From assembly GCA_027013145.1 (NCBI GenBank), contig JALUXX010000056.1, positions 1 through 64,000 of the forward strand: a stretch of DNA of 64,000 bases, given 5' to 3'. The notes beneath the pieces were generated by a model that had not been told where the DNA came from, did no database searches, and worked only from the letters and a program-made list of their open reading frames with translations. Both the position numbers and the translations under genes were made by a program. This DNA comes from Gammaproteobacteria bacterium (lineage in GTDB: Bacteria; Pseudomonadota; Gammaproteobacteria; 21-64-14). Of this stretch, positions 10,064 through 20,808 are shown in pieces (positions within the stretch are counted from its first letter, which is position 1; the number at the start of each line of letters is the position of its first letter).

Positions 10064-11323
10064 ATGTATTCCGGTTCGATGAAGATTGAAGGGTTCGACG
10101 AGGCCCTCTGGCAGGCGCTCGAAGGCGAACGCCGGCGTCAGGAGGAACACATCGAGTTGATCGCCTCCGAGAACTACGCCAGTCCGCGTGTCCTCGAGGC
10201 GCAGGGCTCGGTGCTGACCAACAAGTACGCCGAGGGCTATCCGGGGCGGCGCTACTACGGCGGCTGCGAGTTCGTCGACGCCGCCGAGCGCCTCGCGATC
10301 GAGCGCGCCAAGGAGCTGTTCGGCGCGGACTACGCGAACGTACAGCCGCACTCGGGCTCGCAGGCCAACGCCGCCGTCTACCTGGCGCTGCTCGATCCCG
10401 GCGACACCATCCTCGGCATGAGCCTGGCCCACGGCGGGCACCTCACCCACGGCGCCAAGGTGAATTTCTCCGGCCGCATCTTCCGTGCGGTGCAGTACGG
10501 TCTCGACGCGGCGAGCGGGGAGATCGACTACGATCAGGTCGCCCGGCTCGCGCGCGAACACCGGCCGCGGATGATCGTGGCCGGCTACTCGGCCTATTCG
10601 CGGGTCGTCGACTGGCAGCGCTTTCGTGAGATCGCCGACGAGGTCGGGGCGTGGTTGTTCGTCGACATGGCGCACCCGGCGGGGCTCATCGCCGCGGGGA
10701 TCTATCCGAGCCCGGTGAAGATCGCCGATGTCACCACCACCACCACGCACAAGACCCTGCGCGGTCCGCGCGGCGGTCTGATCCTGGCGCGCGCCAATCC
10801 GGAGATCGAGAAGAAGCTCAACTCACTCGTGTTCCCGGGCACCCAGGGCGGGCCGCTGATGCACGTGATCGCGGCCAAAGCGGTCGCGTTTCTGGAGGCG
10901 CTGCAGCCGGAGTTCAAGGACTACCAGCGCGCGGTGCTCGAGAATGCGCGCGCGATGGCGGCGGTGATGATGGAGCGCGGCTACAGGATCGTATCGGGCG
11001 GCACCGACAACCACCTGTTCCTGGTCGATCTGATCGAGCGCGGCCTGACCGGCAAGGCCGCCGACGCGGCGCTCGGCGCCGCCCACATCACGGTGAACAA
11101 GAACGCGGTGCCCAACGATCCGCAGTCACCGTTCGTCACCAGCGGTATCCGCATCGGTACCCCGGCGGTGACCACGCGCGGGTTCACGCGCGAGGAGGTT
11201 GCGGAACTGGCGGGCTGGATCTGCGACATTCTCGACGACATCGAGAACGAGGCGGTGGCGGCGCGGGTGCGCGAGCAGGTGATCGAAATCTGCCGGCGGC
11301 GGCCGGTCTACGGGCGGACCTAG
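10064..11323 (+). CDS. glyA: Serine hydroxymethyltransferase
   Basis: GlyA is a PLP enzyme that interconverts serine and glycine while charging tetrahydrofolate with a one-carbon unit. The 419-residue length matches the family. The PLP lysine is K230 in [15 protein letters not shown], and the [25 protein letters not shown] and FPGTQGGP motifs are all present. The start at 10064 is fixed by an AGGGGAG ribosome site; the longer frame from 9587 runs through non-conserved sequence. It heads the conserved glyA-nrdR-rib gene order. Serine turnover supplies folate one-carbon units and glycine for purines. Confidence 0.98.
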   Translation: MYSGSMKIEGFDEALWQALEGERRRQEEHIELIASENYASPRVLEAQGSVLTNKYAEGYPGRRYYGGCEFVDAAERLAIERAKELFGADYANVQPHSGSQANAAVYLALLDPGDTILGMSLAHGGHLTHGAKVNFSGRIFRAVQYGLDAASGEIDYDQVARLAREHRPRMIVAGYSAYSRVVDWQRFREIADEVGAWLFVDMAHPAGLIAAGIYPSPVKIADVTTTTTHKTLRGPRGGLILARANPEIEKKLNSLVFPGTQGGPLMHVIAAKAVAFLEALQPEFKDYQRAVLENARAMAAVMMERGYRIVSGGTDNHLFLVDLIERGLTGKAADAALGAAHITVNKNAVPNDPQSPFVTSGIRIGTPAVTTRGFTREEVAELAGWICDILDDIENEAVAARVREQVIEICRRRPVYGRT

Positions 11324-11380
11324 CCGCGCGCCGGGGCGGCACCGGAGCAGATCGCGCTGCGGGCGACGGGGGTTGCGGGC

Positions 11381-11887
11381 ATGCGCTGTCCCAACTGCGG
11401 TTCCGAAGACACCCGGGTGGTCGATTCGCGCCTCGCCAACGAGGGCTTCCAGGTGCGGCGACGGCGCGAATGCGGCGCGTGCGGCGACCGCTTCACCACC
11501 TACGAGAGCGCCGAGCTGGTACTGCCGCGTATCGTCAAGCGCGACGGCAGCCGCGAGGCGTTTTCCGAGGACAAGCTGCGCAGCGGCATGACGCGCGCGC
11601 TCGAGAAGCGCCCTGTGGATACCGAGCGGGTGGAGGCGGCGGTGACGCACGTCAAGCAGCGCCTGCGCGCCGGCGGGGAGCGCGAGGTCCCGTCCGGGCA
11701 GATCGGCGAGTGGGTCATGGCGGAGTTGCGCGAACTCGATCAGGTCGCCTATGTCCGCTTCGCCTCCGTGTACCGCAGCTTCGAGGACGTCAACGCCTTT
11801 CGCGAGGAGATCGAGCGTCTCGAACGCGACCTCCCGCCGGAGTTGCGCCGTCAGCAGTTGCCGCTGCTCCCCGGCGACGACGAGTGA
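11381..11887 (+). CDS. nrdR: Transcriptional repressor NrdR of ribonucleotide reductase genes
   Basis: The product (168 residues) combines an N-terminal zinc ribbon (MRCPNC...[15 protein letters not shown]) with an ATP-cone domain ([22 protein letters not shown]). NrdR senses ATP/dATP and represses ribonucleotide reductase operons by binding NrdR boxes. Length and motifs are typical. It sits 57 bases after glyA and 5 bases before ribD, the conserved proteobacterial position. No nrd gene lies in this window. Confidence 0.97.
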   Translation: MRCPNCGSEDTRVVDSRLANEGFQVRRRRECGACGDRFTTYESAELVLPRIVKRDGSREAFSEDKLRSGMTRALEKRPVDTERVEAAVTHVKQRLRAGGEREVPSGQIGEWVMAELRELDQVAYVRFASVYRSFEDVNAFREEIERLERDLPPELRRQQLPLLPGDDE

Positions 11888-11892
11888 GGCGG

Positions 11893-13029
11893 ATGGGCGG
11901 GGATCGGGGCTTCGCCGCCGAGGAACACGCGTGGATGGCGCGCGCGCTGGAGCTGGCGCGGCGCGGGCTCTACACCACCGATCCGAATCCGCGTGTGGGC
12001 TGCGTGCTGGTGCGCGAAGGGCGCATCGTCGGCGAGGGTTGGCACCGGCGGGCCGGGGAGGCGCACGCGGAGGTGCGCGCGTTGCAGGCCGCCGGGGAGC
12101 GCGCACGCGGCGCGAGCGCCTATGTGACGCTGGAGCCGTGCTGCCATCACGGCCGGACCCCACCGTGCACGCAGGCCCTGATCGACGCCGGTGTCGCCGC
12201 CGTCGTGGCCGCAATGGCGGACCCCAATCCGCGCGTGGCGGGCCGGGGGTTCGAGCGGCTGCGCGCGGCCGGGATCGATGTCCGCGCGGGCCTGCTGGAG
12301 GAGGAGGCGCGGGCCCTCAATCCCGGATTCGTGCGGCGCATGGAGGGCGGCCGGCCGTGGGTGCGGTGCAAGATGGCGATGAGTCTGGACGGGCGCACCG
12401 CGCTCGCCTCGGGTGCGAGCCGCTGGATCACCGGGGAGGCGGCGCGGCACGATGTCCACCGCCTGCGTGCGCGCAGCTCCGCGATCCTGGTCGGTATCGG
12501 TACGGTGCTCGCCGACGACCCGTCCCTGGACGTGCGCCTCACGGCCAAAGACCTCGGACTCGATGAGGATTTGAGCGTCCCCGTTCCCCTGCGTGTCGTC
12601 GCCGATGCCCGGCTGCGTACGCCCCCTGGGGCCCGTATGCTAGGATTGCCCGGCGCCACGCTGGTCGCCGCCGTCGGGGCGCCGGAACCGCAGCGGGCGG
12701 CGCTGGAGGCGCGCGGTGCGGAAGTCCTCGCCTGCGGCGGGGCGGAGGGGCGCGTGGACCTGCGCCGCCTGCTCAGGGAGCTGGCGCGGCGCGAGGTCAA
12801 CGAGCTGCTCGTGGAAGGCGGCCCGACGCTCTGCGGCGCCCTGCTCGAGGCGGGGCTGGTCGATGAACTCGTGATCTACCTCGCGCCGCATCTCCTGGGC
12901 GACGGCGCGCGCGGGCTCTTCCATCTCCCCGGCATCGGGACCATGGCGCAGCGCGTCGGGGTGGAGATCCGGGACGTGCGTGCGGTGGGCGGCGACTGGC
13001 GCATCACCGCGCGGCCGATCCCGCGCTGA
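11893..13029 (+). CDS. ribD: Bifunctional diaminohydroxyphosphoribosylaminopyrimidine deaminase / uracil reductase
   Basis: RibD performs the second and third steps of riboflavin synthesis: deamination, then NADPH-dependent reduction of the ribosylamino-pyrimidine. The N-terminal cytidine-deaminase-like domain shows H58-A-E60 and the zinc cysteines C83 and C92 (PCCHHGRTPPC). The C-terminal reductase domain begins near RPWVRCKMAMSLDGRTAL and contains ELLVEGGPTLCGALL. The ATG at 11893 gives 378 residues, normal for the family, and directly precedes the conserved AWMARALELA region. It is in the nrdR-ribD-ribE-ribBA operon. Confidence 0.97.
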   Translation: MGGDRGFAAEEHAWMARALELARRGLYTTDPNPRVGCVLVREGRIVGEGWHRRAGEAHAEVRALQAAGERARGASAYVTLEPCCHHGRTPPCTQALIDAGVAAVVAAMADPNPRVAGRGFERLRAAGIDVRAGLLEEEARALNPGFVRRMEGGRPWVRCKMAMSLDGRTALASGASRWITGEAARHDVHRLRARSSAILVGIGTVLADDPSLDVRLTAKDLGLDEDLSVPVPLRVVADARLRTPPGARMLGLPGATLVAAVGAPEPQRAALEARGAEVLACGGAEGRVDLRRLLRELARREVNELLVEGGPTLCGALLEAGLVDELVIYLAPHLLGDGARGLFHLPGIGTMAQRVGVEIRDVRAVGGDWRITARPIPR

Positions 13030-13066
13030 GCCGCCGCATCGGCGGCGTACAGGACGGACCGAAGGC

Positions 13067-13726
13067 GTGTTCACGGGAATCATCGAGGCCGTGGGGGCGG
13101 TGGCGGCGGTCGAGCCGCGCGGCGCCGACGTGAGTCTGCGCATCGCCGCCGGCGGGCTCGACCTGCGCGACGTCGCGATCGGCGACAGCATCGCGGTGAG
13201 CGGGGTGTGCCTCACGGTGGTGGAACTCGCCGGCGGCGGGTTTCGCGCCGACGTCTCCGCCGAGACCTGTGCCCGCACCTGTCTCGCGCGGGCCGCGGCC
13301 GGGATGCCGGTCAATCTCGAGAAGGCGCTGCTGCCGACCACGCGTCTGGGCGGGCACCTGGTCAGCGGGCACGTCGACGGCGTGGGCGAGGTGCTGGAGC
13401 GGCGCGCCGACGGGCGCTCGGTGCGGCTGCGCCTGCGGGCGCCCGTGCCGCTCGCGCGCTACATCGCGGCGAAGGGCTCGATCTGCGTCGACGGCGTGAG
13501 TCTGACCGTCAACGACGTGGAGGGAGCGGAGTTCGGGGTCAATATCGTGCCGCATACGCTCGCATCCACCACCCTCGGCGACTTCGTGGCCGGGCGGCGC
13601 GTGAACCTCGAGGTCGACCTGATCGCCCGTTACCTGGAGCGGTTGCTGGCGGGCGGCGCCGGCGCGTCCGGGGGCGGCGGAGTGACGCGCGAGCTGCTGG
13701 CCCGCCACGGCTTCCCGGGCGCCTGA
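13067..13726 (+). CDS. ribE: Riboflavin synthase, alpha chain
   Basis: This enzyme dismutates two 6,7-dimethyl-8-ribityllumazines into riboflavin and the pyrimidine precursor. The 219-residue protein has the two homologous lumazine-binding repeats: MFTGIIEAVG, GDSIAVSGVCLTV and GHLVSGHVDGVG in the first, and KGSICVDGVSLTVNDV in the second. The start is GTG at 13067, because FTGIIE must begin the protein; the longer frame from 12980 lies inside ribD sequence. It follows ribD by 37 bases and precedes ribBA by 22. It has a glycine-rich C-terminal stretch (GGAGASGGGG). The symbol ribC is used in some organisms. Confidence 0.97.
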   Translation: MFTGIIEAVGAVAAVEPRGADVSLRIAAGGLDLRDVAIGDSIAVSGVCLTVVELAGGGFRADVSAETCARTCLARAAAGMPVNLEKALLPTTRLGGHLVSGHVDGVGEVLERRADGRSVRLRLRAPVPLARYIAAKGSICVDGVSLTVNDVEGAEFGVNIVPHTLASTTLGDFVAGRRVNLEVDLIARYLERLLAGGAGASGGGGVTRELLARHGFPGA

Positions 13727-13748
13727 AGACGATACGGATCGGATCCCC

Positions 13749-14849
<1,101 letters not shown>

Positions 14850-14856
14850 CCCGCGT

Positions 14857-15692
14857 GGTTGGCCGGGGCGGGCCCTGGCCCGCCGACGACGTTTGATCCG
14901 AACGACATCACCGCGATCCACGCCGTCGACCGGTAGGCCGGGCAAGCCCGGCCCTACGGTACCCCCCATGCCGACGCGGGCACCGGTAGGGCGGGGCTTG
15001 CCCCGCCGGCGACGTTTGATCCAAACGACATCACCGCGATCCACGCCGTCGACCGGTAGGCCGGGCAAGCCCGGCCCTACGGTACCCCCCATGCCGACGC
15101 GGGCACCGGTAGGGCGGGGCTTGCCCCGCCCGCGACGTTTGATCCAAACGACATCACCGCGATCCACGCCGTCGACCGGTAGGCCGGGCAAGCCCGGCCC
15201 TACGGTACCCCCCCAATGCCGACGCGGGCACCGGTAGGGCGGGGCTTGCCCCGCCGACGACGTTTGATCCGAACGACATCACCCCGATTCACGCCGTCGA
15301 CCGGTCGGCCGGGCAAGCCCGGCCCTACGGTACCCCCCATGCCGACGCGGGCACCGGTAGGGCGGGCCTTGGCCCGCCGACGACGTTTGATCCGAACGAC
15401 ATCCCCCCGATCCACGCCGTCGACCGGTAGGCCGGGCAAGCCCGGCCCTACGGTACCCCCCATGCCGACGCGGGCACCGGTAGGGCGGGCCTTGGCCCGC
15501 CGGCGACGTTTGATCCGAACGACATCACCGCGATCCACGCTGTCGACCGGTAGGCCGGGCAAGCCCGGCCCTACGGTACCCCCCCAATGCCGACGCGGGC
15601 ACCGGTAGGGCGGGGCTTGCCCCGCCGACGACGCATCATCGCAACGCCGTCGTCCTGCTCCACGGTGTCGGCCGGGCGAGCCCGGCCCTGCG
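14857..15692. repeat. REP-doublet tandem array 2 (about 123-bp period) inside the rib operon
   Basis: This gap of 960 bases between ribBA and ribH holds no gene but carries a second array of the GTAG-headed palindromic doublet. The opening element recurs with its second base near 14987, 15110, 15235, 15358, 15481 and 15606 (period 123-125), after a partial unit at 14857. Spacers here read like GACGTTTGATCCGAACGACA followed by a GATCCACGCCGTCGACCG-type segment, distinct from array 1, so each array seems to have expanded locally by tandem duplication. Stem sequences alternate between GGGGCTTGCCCC and GGGCCTTGGCCC. The array may terminate, attenuate or stabilise transcripts between two rib genes. 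The ORFs across it are repeat translations. Confidence 0.92.
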
Positions 15693-15809
15693 GCGGCCGC
15701 GCCCGCCGCTTGCGTTGAAGCAGGCACGGCGCGCGTGTAGGATGACCCCCACCCCGAACGCCGGACGTCCGCAGGCCGCGGGCGACAGCCGAACCGGAGT
15801 CCCAGACCC

Positions 15810-16289
<480 letters not shown>

Positions 16290-16295
16290 CCGGCG

Positions 16296-16748
16296 ATGGG
16301 CGCGCGCGCGGCGACGGGCGCCCACACGGCGCGCAGTTGGGCGCGCCGGCGCGCGGTTCAGGCCCTCTACCAGTGGGAACTGGCGGGCCAGGATCTGGCC
16401 GAGATCGAGACCCAGTTCCGTACCGGGCAGGAGATGGACCGGGCCGATGTCGACTATTTCCTGGAGCTGCTCCATCGGGTGCCGGCACATCTGGACGAGT
16501 TGCGCGCCGTCCTGCAGCCGTGCATGGAGCGCCCGTTTGAATCGCTTGATCCGGTCGAGCGCACCATCCTGCTGATCGGGGCCTATGAGCTCGAGCGGCA
16601 CCGCGAGATCCCCTATCGCGCGGTGATCAGCGAAGCCGTCGAGCTGGCACGCATGTTCGGTTCGGACGACGGCTTCCGCTTCGTCAACGGCGTACTCGAT
16701 CGCCTGGCGCGGACGCTGCAACCCGAACGCCCGGCCGGCGGGGGTTGA
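16296..16748 (+). CDS. nusB: Transcription antitermination protein NusB
   Basis: NusB pairs with NusE (S10) on boxA RNA to keep RNA polymerase antiterminating through rRNA operons. The 150-residue, all-helical protein shows the family signatures RRRAVQALYQWELAG, DPVERTILLIGAYEL, PYRAVISEAVELARMFGSDD and FVNGVLDRLA. The ribH-nusB-thiL order is conserved in gammaproteobacteria. The N-terminus carries about 15 extra Ala/Gly/Arg-rich residues before the conserved part. Confidence 0.96.
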   Translation: MGARAATGAHTARSWARRRAVQALYQWELAGQDLAEIETQFRTGQEMDRADVDYFLELLHRVPAHLDELRAVLQPCMERPFESLDPVERTILLIGAYELERHREIPYRAVISEAVELARMFGSDDGFRFVNGVLDRLARTLQPERPAGGG

Positions 16749-16770
16749 GCCGCCGCGGCGCGTGACGCCC

Positions 16771-17739
16771 ATGGCACTCGACGAATTCGGACTGATCGAG
16801 CGTTTCTTCGCCCGCGGCGGCGCCGCGCGCGCGGACGTCGTCGCGGGGATCGGGGACGACGCGGCGCTGCTGCGCGTGCCTGCGGGCGCCGAGCTGGTGG
16901 CCGCGACCGACACGCTCGTCGCCGGCGTGCATTTTCCCGCCGACACCGCGCCCGAGGACATCGGGCACAAGGCGCTCGCCGTCAATCTCAGCGACCTCGC
17001 GGCGATGGGGGCGGAGCCGGCCTGGGCCCTGCTCGCGTTGACCCTGCCGGAGGCCGACGAGGAATGGCTCGCCGCCTTCGCCCGCGGTTTCCATGCGCTC
17101 GCGCGCCGCTTCGGGGTCGCACTGGTCGGCGGCGATACCACGCGCGGTCCCTTGAGCATCACGGTGCAGGTGCTCGGCCGGGTGCCGGCGGGCGCGGCGT
17201 TGCGTCGCGGCGGCGCCCGGCCCGGCGACCGGGTCTACGTCACCGGGACGCTCGGCGACGCGGCGCTCGCGCTCGAGGGCCTGCGCGGGGAGCGTCGCCT
17301 CGCGCGCGCCGCGCTCGCCGCGCTGCGCCGGCGCCTGGACCGGCCCGAGCCGCGCGTCGCGGCCGGGCTCGCCCTGCGCGGGGTCGCGACGGCGGCGATC
17401 GACGTCTCCGACGGCCTGCTCGCCGACGTCGCACACCTCGCCGCGGCGGGCGGGGTCGCCGTCACCTTGTGGCCGGAGTCGCTGCCGCGATCGCCGGAGT
17501 ACCTGCGCGCGGCACCGTCGGCCGCAGACTGGGGCGCGGCGCTCACGGGCGGGGATGACTACGAACTCTGCTTCACGCTCGTCCCCGGGATGGAATCCGC
17601 ATTGGAGACGCTCGATTGCCCGGCGACGGCGATCGGGGTGGTGGAGGCCGGTTCCGGCGTCCATTGCCGCTTGGGCGACGGCTCCGAGGTGCATCCGGCA
17701 CGCCCCGGTTATACGCACTTCTCCGGATCGACGCGGTGA
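16771..17739 (+). CDS. thiL: Thiamine-monophosphate kinase
   Basis: ThiL phosphorylates thiamine monophosphate to thiamine diphosphate, the active cofactor. The 322-residue protein starts MALDEFGLIERFFARG, the typical opening, so ATG 16771 is preferred over the in-frame GTG at 16762. Mg-ATP motifs are intact: GIGDDAALL, DTLVAGVHF, VNLSDLAAMGAEP, GGDTTRGPLS and DVSDGLLADV. The stop overlaps the GTG start of pgpA (GTGA). Confidence 0.96.
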   Translation: MALDEFGLIERFFARGGAARADVVAGIGDDAALLRVPAGAELVAATDTLVAGVHFPADTAPEDIGHKALAVNLSDLAAMGAEPAWALLALTLPEADEEWLAAFARGFHALARRFGVALVGGDTTRGPLSITVQVLGRVPAGAALRRGGARPGDRVYVTGTLGDAALALEGLRGERRLARAALAALRRRLDRPEPRVAAGLALRGVATAAIDVSDGLLADVAHLAAAGGVAVTLWPESLPRSPEYLRAAPSAADWGAALTGGDDYELCFTLVPGMESALETLDCPATAIGVVEAGSGVHCRLGDGSEVHPARPGYTHFSGSTR

Positions 17740-18233
17740 ACGCGCGCGCTGCGGACACCAGGCTGCCGCCGGGGGTCTGGCGCCGGCCGGTGGTGTTTCT
17801 GGCCCTTGGCCTCGGGGCCGGACTCGCGCCGCGGGCGCCGGGGACGGCCGGCACCGCGGCGGCGGTGCCGCTCTATCTGGCCCTGTTGCCGCTGTCCGCG
17901 GGGTTGCGGACCGGCGCGGTCGCACTGCTCTTCGCCTTCGGTGTCGTCCTCTGCGCGCGCGCGGCGCGCGTGATCGGAGCGCACGACCACCCGGCCATCG
18001 TCTGGGATGAGATCGTCGGCTTCCTCGTGACCATGTTGCCGGCGCCCCGCGGCTGGCCCTGGATCGTGCTCGGCTTCGTGCTCTTCCGCGGCTTCGACAT
18101 CCTCAAGCCCTGGCCGATCCGCTGGCTCGACCGCAACGTCGGTGGGGGCCTCGGGATCATGGTCGACGATCTCGCCGCCGGCCTTGCGGCGGGCGCCGTG
18201 CTGTGGCTCCTCGCGCGCATCGTCGGACACTGA
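17736..18233 (+). CDS. pgpA: Phosphatidylglycerophosphatase A
   Basis: PgpA removes the phosphate from phosphatidylglycerophosphate to give phosphatidylglycerol in the inner membrane. The 165-residue protein carries the family motifs APGTAGTAAAVPLYL, VWDEIVGFLVTM, FRGFDILKPWPIRWLD and GGLGIMVDDLAAG, with three or four hydrophobic segments. The start is the GTG at 17736, overlapping the thiL stop by four bases, which indicates translational coupling. The longer frame from 17616 runs inside thiL. Confidence 0.95.
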   Translation: MNARAADTRLPPGVWRRPVVFLALGLGAGLAPRAPGTAGTAAAVPLYLALLPLSAGLRTGAVALLFAFGVVLCARAARVIGAHDHPAIVWDEIVGFLVTMLPAPRGWPWIVLGFVLFRGFDILKPWPIRWLDRNVGGGLGIMVDDLAAGLAAGAVLWLLARIVGH

Positions 18234-18269
18234 GCGGGCTTCGGGGTTCATCGCCGCGGGTGCCTCGTG

Positions 18270-18275
18270 TATGAT
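18270..18275 (+). promoter_or_regulatory. Candidate -10 box for the usp-tauE operon
   Basis: TATGAT lies 80 bases before the usp ATG, with TTCATC 17 bases upstream as a poor -35. It is the only promoter-like AT-rich hexamer in the pgpA-usp gap. Confidence 0.4.
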
Positions 18276-18354
18276 GGGCGCGCCCGCGGTGTGATCGTCG
18301 CGCGCCCGCCCCACCCACCGGTTTTACCGCCGTTTCGGGGAGAACACGCAGCCC

Positions 18355-18891
18355 ATGGCCGACCCCAAGGCCGAGAACGGGACCATTCTCGTCGCCATCG
18401 ACGGGTCCGCCAACTCGCTGATGGCGGCCGGCGTCGGCGCGCGTCTGGCGCGACTGCTCAACGTGCACCTCGGATTCGTCTACGTCCTCGACGTCCCCGC
18501 CCTGAGTTTCTGGGCGGGGGTGGAGACGCGGATGAAGGAGGACATCCGCCGGCAGGCCGAGACGACGCTGACGGAGATCTCGGCCAAGATCGGGCGGATC
18601 TGCGAGGTCGTCCCGGAGTTCTACATCGTCGAGGGGATGCCGGAGGAGGAGATCCTGCGGGTGGTTCGGGAGGACCCGCGGATCCAGATGGTGATCGCCG
18701 GTCGGCGCGGGGTGGCCAGCGAAAAGAAATCGCAGTTGCGCCTGCGCCGCGCCAGCGGGCATCTCGGCGCCAAGCTCGCGGAGCTGCTGCCGGTCCCGGT
18801 CATGCTGGTCCCGCCGGATGTGCCCGAGTCCCACATCTGCAGCGCGATGGCGGAGTTCCGCGACGCGCCGCCGGAGTCCGGGAACGGTTGA
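18355..18891 (+). CDS. Universal stress protein (UspA family)
   Basis: The 178-residue cytoplasmic protein has the Usp fold: TILVAIDGSANSLMAAGVGARLARLL at the start and the C-terminal nucleotide loop, VIAGRRGV spaced from SGHLGAKLAELLPVPVMLVP. This resembles the GxxG-x9-G(S/T) ATP-binding pattern, so nucleotide binding is likely. Usp proteins modulate stress survival, but no specific target can be assigned. It is co-directional with a TauE-type exporter 57 bases downstream and a TIGR02186 protein, suggesting one operon concerned with anion export or stress. Confidence 0.87.
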   Translation: MADPKAENGTILVAIDGSANSLMAAGVGARLARLLNVHLGFVYVLDVPALSFWAGVETRMKEDIRRQAETTLTEISAKIGRICEVVPEFYIVEGMPEEEILRVVREDPRIQMVIAGRRGVASEKKSQLRLRRASGHLGAKLAELLPVPVMLVPPDVPESHICSAMAEFRDAPPESGNG

Positions 18892-18948
18892 AGACAGGCG
18901 TGCGGCCGACCGTGCCGCGCGGCGTTTGCGAGTCGGGGAACCTTCACG

Positions 18949-19869
18949 ATGGAGATCTTCCTGCCCATCGCCCACATGGACGTAAACCTGTGGGTGATCC
19001 TGCTGTTCGGCGGCGTCGTGGGCCTGCTGTCGGGCCTGGTCGGCGTCGGCGGCGGCTTTCTCATCACGCCGCTGCTGATCTTCATCGGGGTGCCGCCCAT
19101 CGTCGCGGTGGCGACCGGCGCGGCGCAGATCGTCGGGACCTCGGCCGCCGGCAGCTACGCGCACTGGCGACTCGGCAACATCGATTTCGCGATGGCCGTC
19201 TTCCTGCTGATCGGAAGCTGGACGGGCGGCAGCGTCGGGGTCTATGTGGCGCGCCTGCTGCATGAGGTCGGTGATTTCGGGAACATCGTCACCTTTCTGT
19301 ACGTCGGCCTGCTGGGTATCGTCGGCGGCTCGATGCTGATCGAGTCGGTGCGGGCGGTGCGCGGACAGCCGGCCGCCGCGGGCGGCGGAGGGCTCGGCGC
19401 GCGGCTGGCGGGGCTCACCGCGCGCCTGCCGCTGCAGCGCGAGTTCCCGGTGTCCGGCCTGCGGACCTCGCTTCTGGTGCCGGTGGTGCTCGGTGCCGCC
19501 GTCGGCGTGCTCACCTCGCTGATGGGCGTCGGCGGCGGGTTCATCATGGTGCCGGTGATGATCTACATGCTCAAGATGCCGACCAAGGTGGTCGTCGGCA
19601 CCTCGCTGTTTCAGTTGCTGTTCACCACGGCCGTGGTGGCGGCGCTGCAGGCCGGCGTCAACCACGCGGTGGATCCCTTCCTCGCCACCTTGCTGATCGT
19701 GGGGTCGGCGCTGGGGACCCAGTGGGGGACGCGTCTGAGCGTGCGCCTGCCCGCCGAGCGGCTGCGGCTGGTGCTCGCCCTGGTGGTGGTGATCGTGGCG
19801 CTTAAGATGCTCGCCGATGTCCTCGTCACGCCGCAGGACATCTACGATCTGTCCGTGCTGCGCGGATGA
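18949..19869 (+). CDS. TauE/SafE-family sulfite (sulfonate) exporter
   Basis: This is an inner-membrane protein of 306 residues with about eight hydrophobic segments in two inverted halves. Each half carries the family glycine motif: GVVGLLSGLVGVGGGFLITP and VGVLTSLMGVGGGFIMVPVM. TauE/SafE proteins are proposed to export sulfite, sulfoacetate or related organosulfur anions; the substrate here is unknown. The last codon overlaps the start of the next gene (ATGA), so the partner protein is probably made in step with it. A sulfur-oxidising host would fit, but one transporter does not prove it. Confidence 0.88.
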   Translation: MEIFLPIAHMDVNLWVILLFGGVVGLLSGLVGVGGGFLITPLLIFIGVPPIVAVATGAAQIVGTSAAGSYAHWRLGNIDFAMAVFLLIGSWTGGSVGVYVARLLHEVGDFGNIVTFLYVGLLGIVGGSMLIESVRAVRGQPAAAGGGGLGARLAGLTARLPLQREFPVSGLRTSLLVPVVLGAAVGVLTSLMGVGGGFIMVPVMIYMLKMPTKVVVGTSLFQLLFTTAVVAALQAGVNHAVDPFLATLLIVGSALGTQWGTRLSVRLPAERLRLVLALVVVIVALKMLADVLVTPQDIYDLSVLRG

Positions 19870-20612
19870 GGCGCCTGGCCCTGACATTGCTGTTGCTGGT
19901 GGTCGCGCCGGGCGTGGCGAAGGCGGCGGAGCGGGGGATCATCACCCAGCTCGCGACCGATCACGTCGACATCACCACGCGCTTCGCGGGACAGAAGATC
20001 CTGATCTTCGGTGCGCTGTCCCGTCCCGGGCAGGTCCTGATCAAGGTGCGCTCGCCGGTGCAGGGGGTGGCGCTTTCGCGCAAGTCCAAGTACGGGCCGT
20101 TCTGGCTCAACAGCGACAAGATGTACATCCCCGACGCCCCCGGACTGATCTACCTCCTGACCTCGGAGCCGGTCGAGGAGATGCTCGGGGAGGCGCAGCG
20201 CCGGCGCTACGGATTGACGCTGCACCATGCCGTCGCGCGGGTGCAGGCCGAGCGGGTCCCCGCCGGCATGGGGGATTGGCGCGAGGCCCTGATCCGCGCC
20301 AAGCGACGCGACGGCTACTATCGCGAAGCGGTGGCGGTGCACCTGGTCCGCGACCGGCTGTTCTATGCCGATGTGGAACTCCCCGCGAAGATCCCGCTCG
20401 GCCGCTACGAGATCGAGATCTACCTGATCCGCGGCGGGCGCATCCTCTCCCGCCAGTTGCGCACCGTGGACGTGCGCCAGGTGCGCCTGGAGCGCTGGGT
20501 CTCCGACCTGGCACACGATCATCCGTGGTTTTTCGGGGTCACGTTCATCGCCCTGGCGATGGCCCTGGGTCTCGTGCTCGGCATCGCCCTGCGCCGCGAC
20601 GGGGAATCGTAA
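19866..20612 (+). CDS. TIGR02186-family membrane-anchored periplasmic protein
   Basis: The 248-residue protein has an N-terminal signal peptide (MRRLALTLLLLVVAPGVAKAA), a periplasmic domain starting ERGIITQLATDHVDITTRF and a single C-terminal membrane segment near FFGVTFIALAMALGLVLGIAL, followed by a short basic tail. It matches the uncharacterised TIGR02186 (Alph_Pro_TM) family, which I recall as a frequent neighbour of TauE-type exporters. The start overlaps the tauE stop by four bases, so a role as a periplasmic accessory of the exporter is plausible. No enzyme motif is seen. Confidence 0.8.
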   Translation: MRRLALTLLLLVVAPGVAKAAERGIITQLATDHVDITTRFAGQKILIFGALSRPGQVLIKVRSPVQGVALSRKSKYGPFWLNSDKMYIPDAPGLIYLLTSEPVEEMLGEAQRRRYGLTLHHAVARVQAERVPAGMGDWREALIRAKRRDGYYREAVAVHLVRDRLFYADVELPAKIPLGRYEIEIYLIRGGRILSRQLRTVDVRQVRLERWVSDLAHDHPWFFGVTFIALAMALGLVLGIALRRDGES

Positions 20613-20617
20613 TCGGG

Positions 20618-20795
20618 CGTCGCCGGCGGGCCGAGGGCCGCCCTACGGGTGCCCGCGTCGGCATGGGGTGAAACCGTTGGGCCGGGCTTGCCCGGCCTAC
20701 CGACCGACGCCGGCGGGCCGAGGCCCGCCCCTGCGGGCGCCTGGGGCGGTGTCGCAGGCGGGCGTGGGCGGCCCTCAAGCCGGGGGCCGGCGGGC
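20618..20795. repeat. REP-like palindromes, cluster 3 (short, inverted orientation)
   Basis: Two palindromic elements related to the arrays near 8 and 15 kb lie between the TIGR02186 gene and the protease gene, but in the opposite orientation: GGCGGGCCGAGGGCCGCCCT (then AC) and GGGCCGGGCTTGCCCGGCCT (then AC). A third, degraded copy follows near 20715. This cluster is not expanded in tandem. Confidence 0.8.
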
Positions 20796-20808
20796 CGAAA
20801 TACGATCC

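Noticed and set aside
15693-15809. Possible FMN riboswitch before ribH
   Set aside because: None of the conserved RFN-element core sequences was seen.
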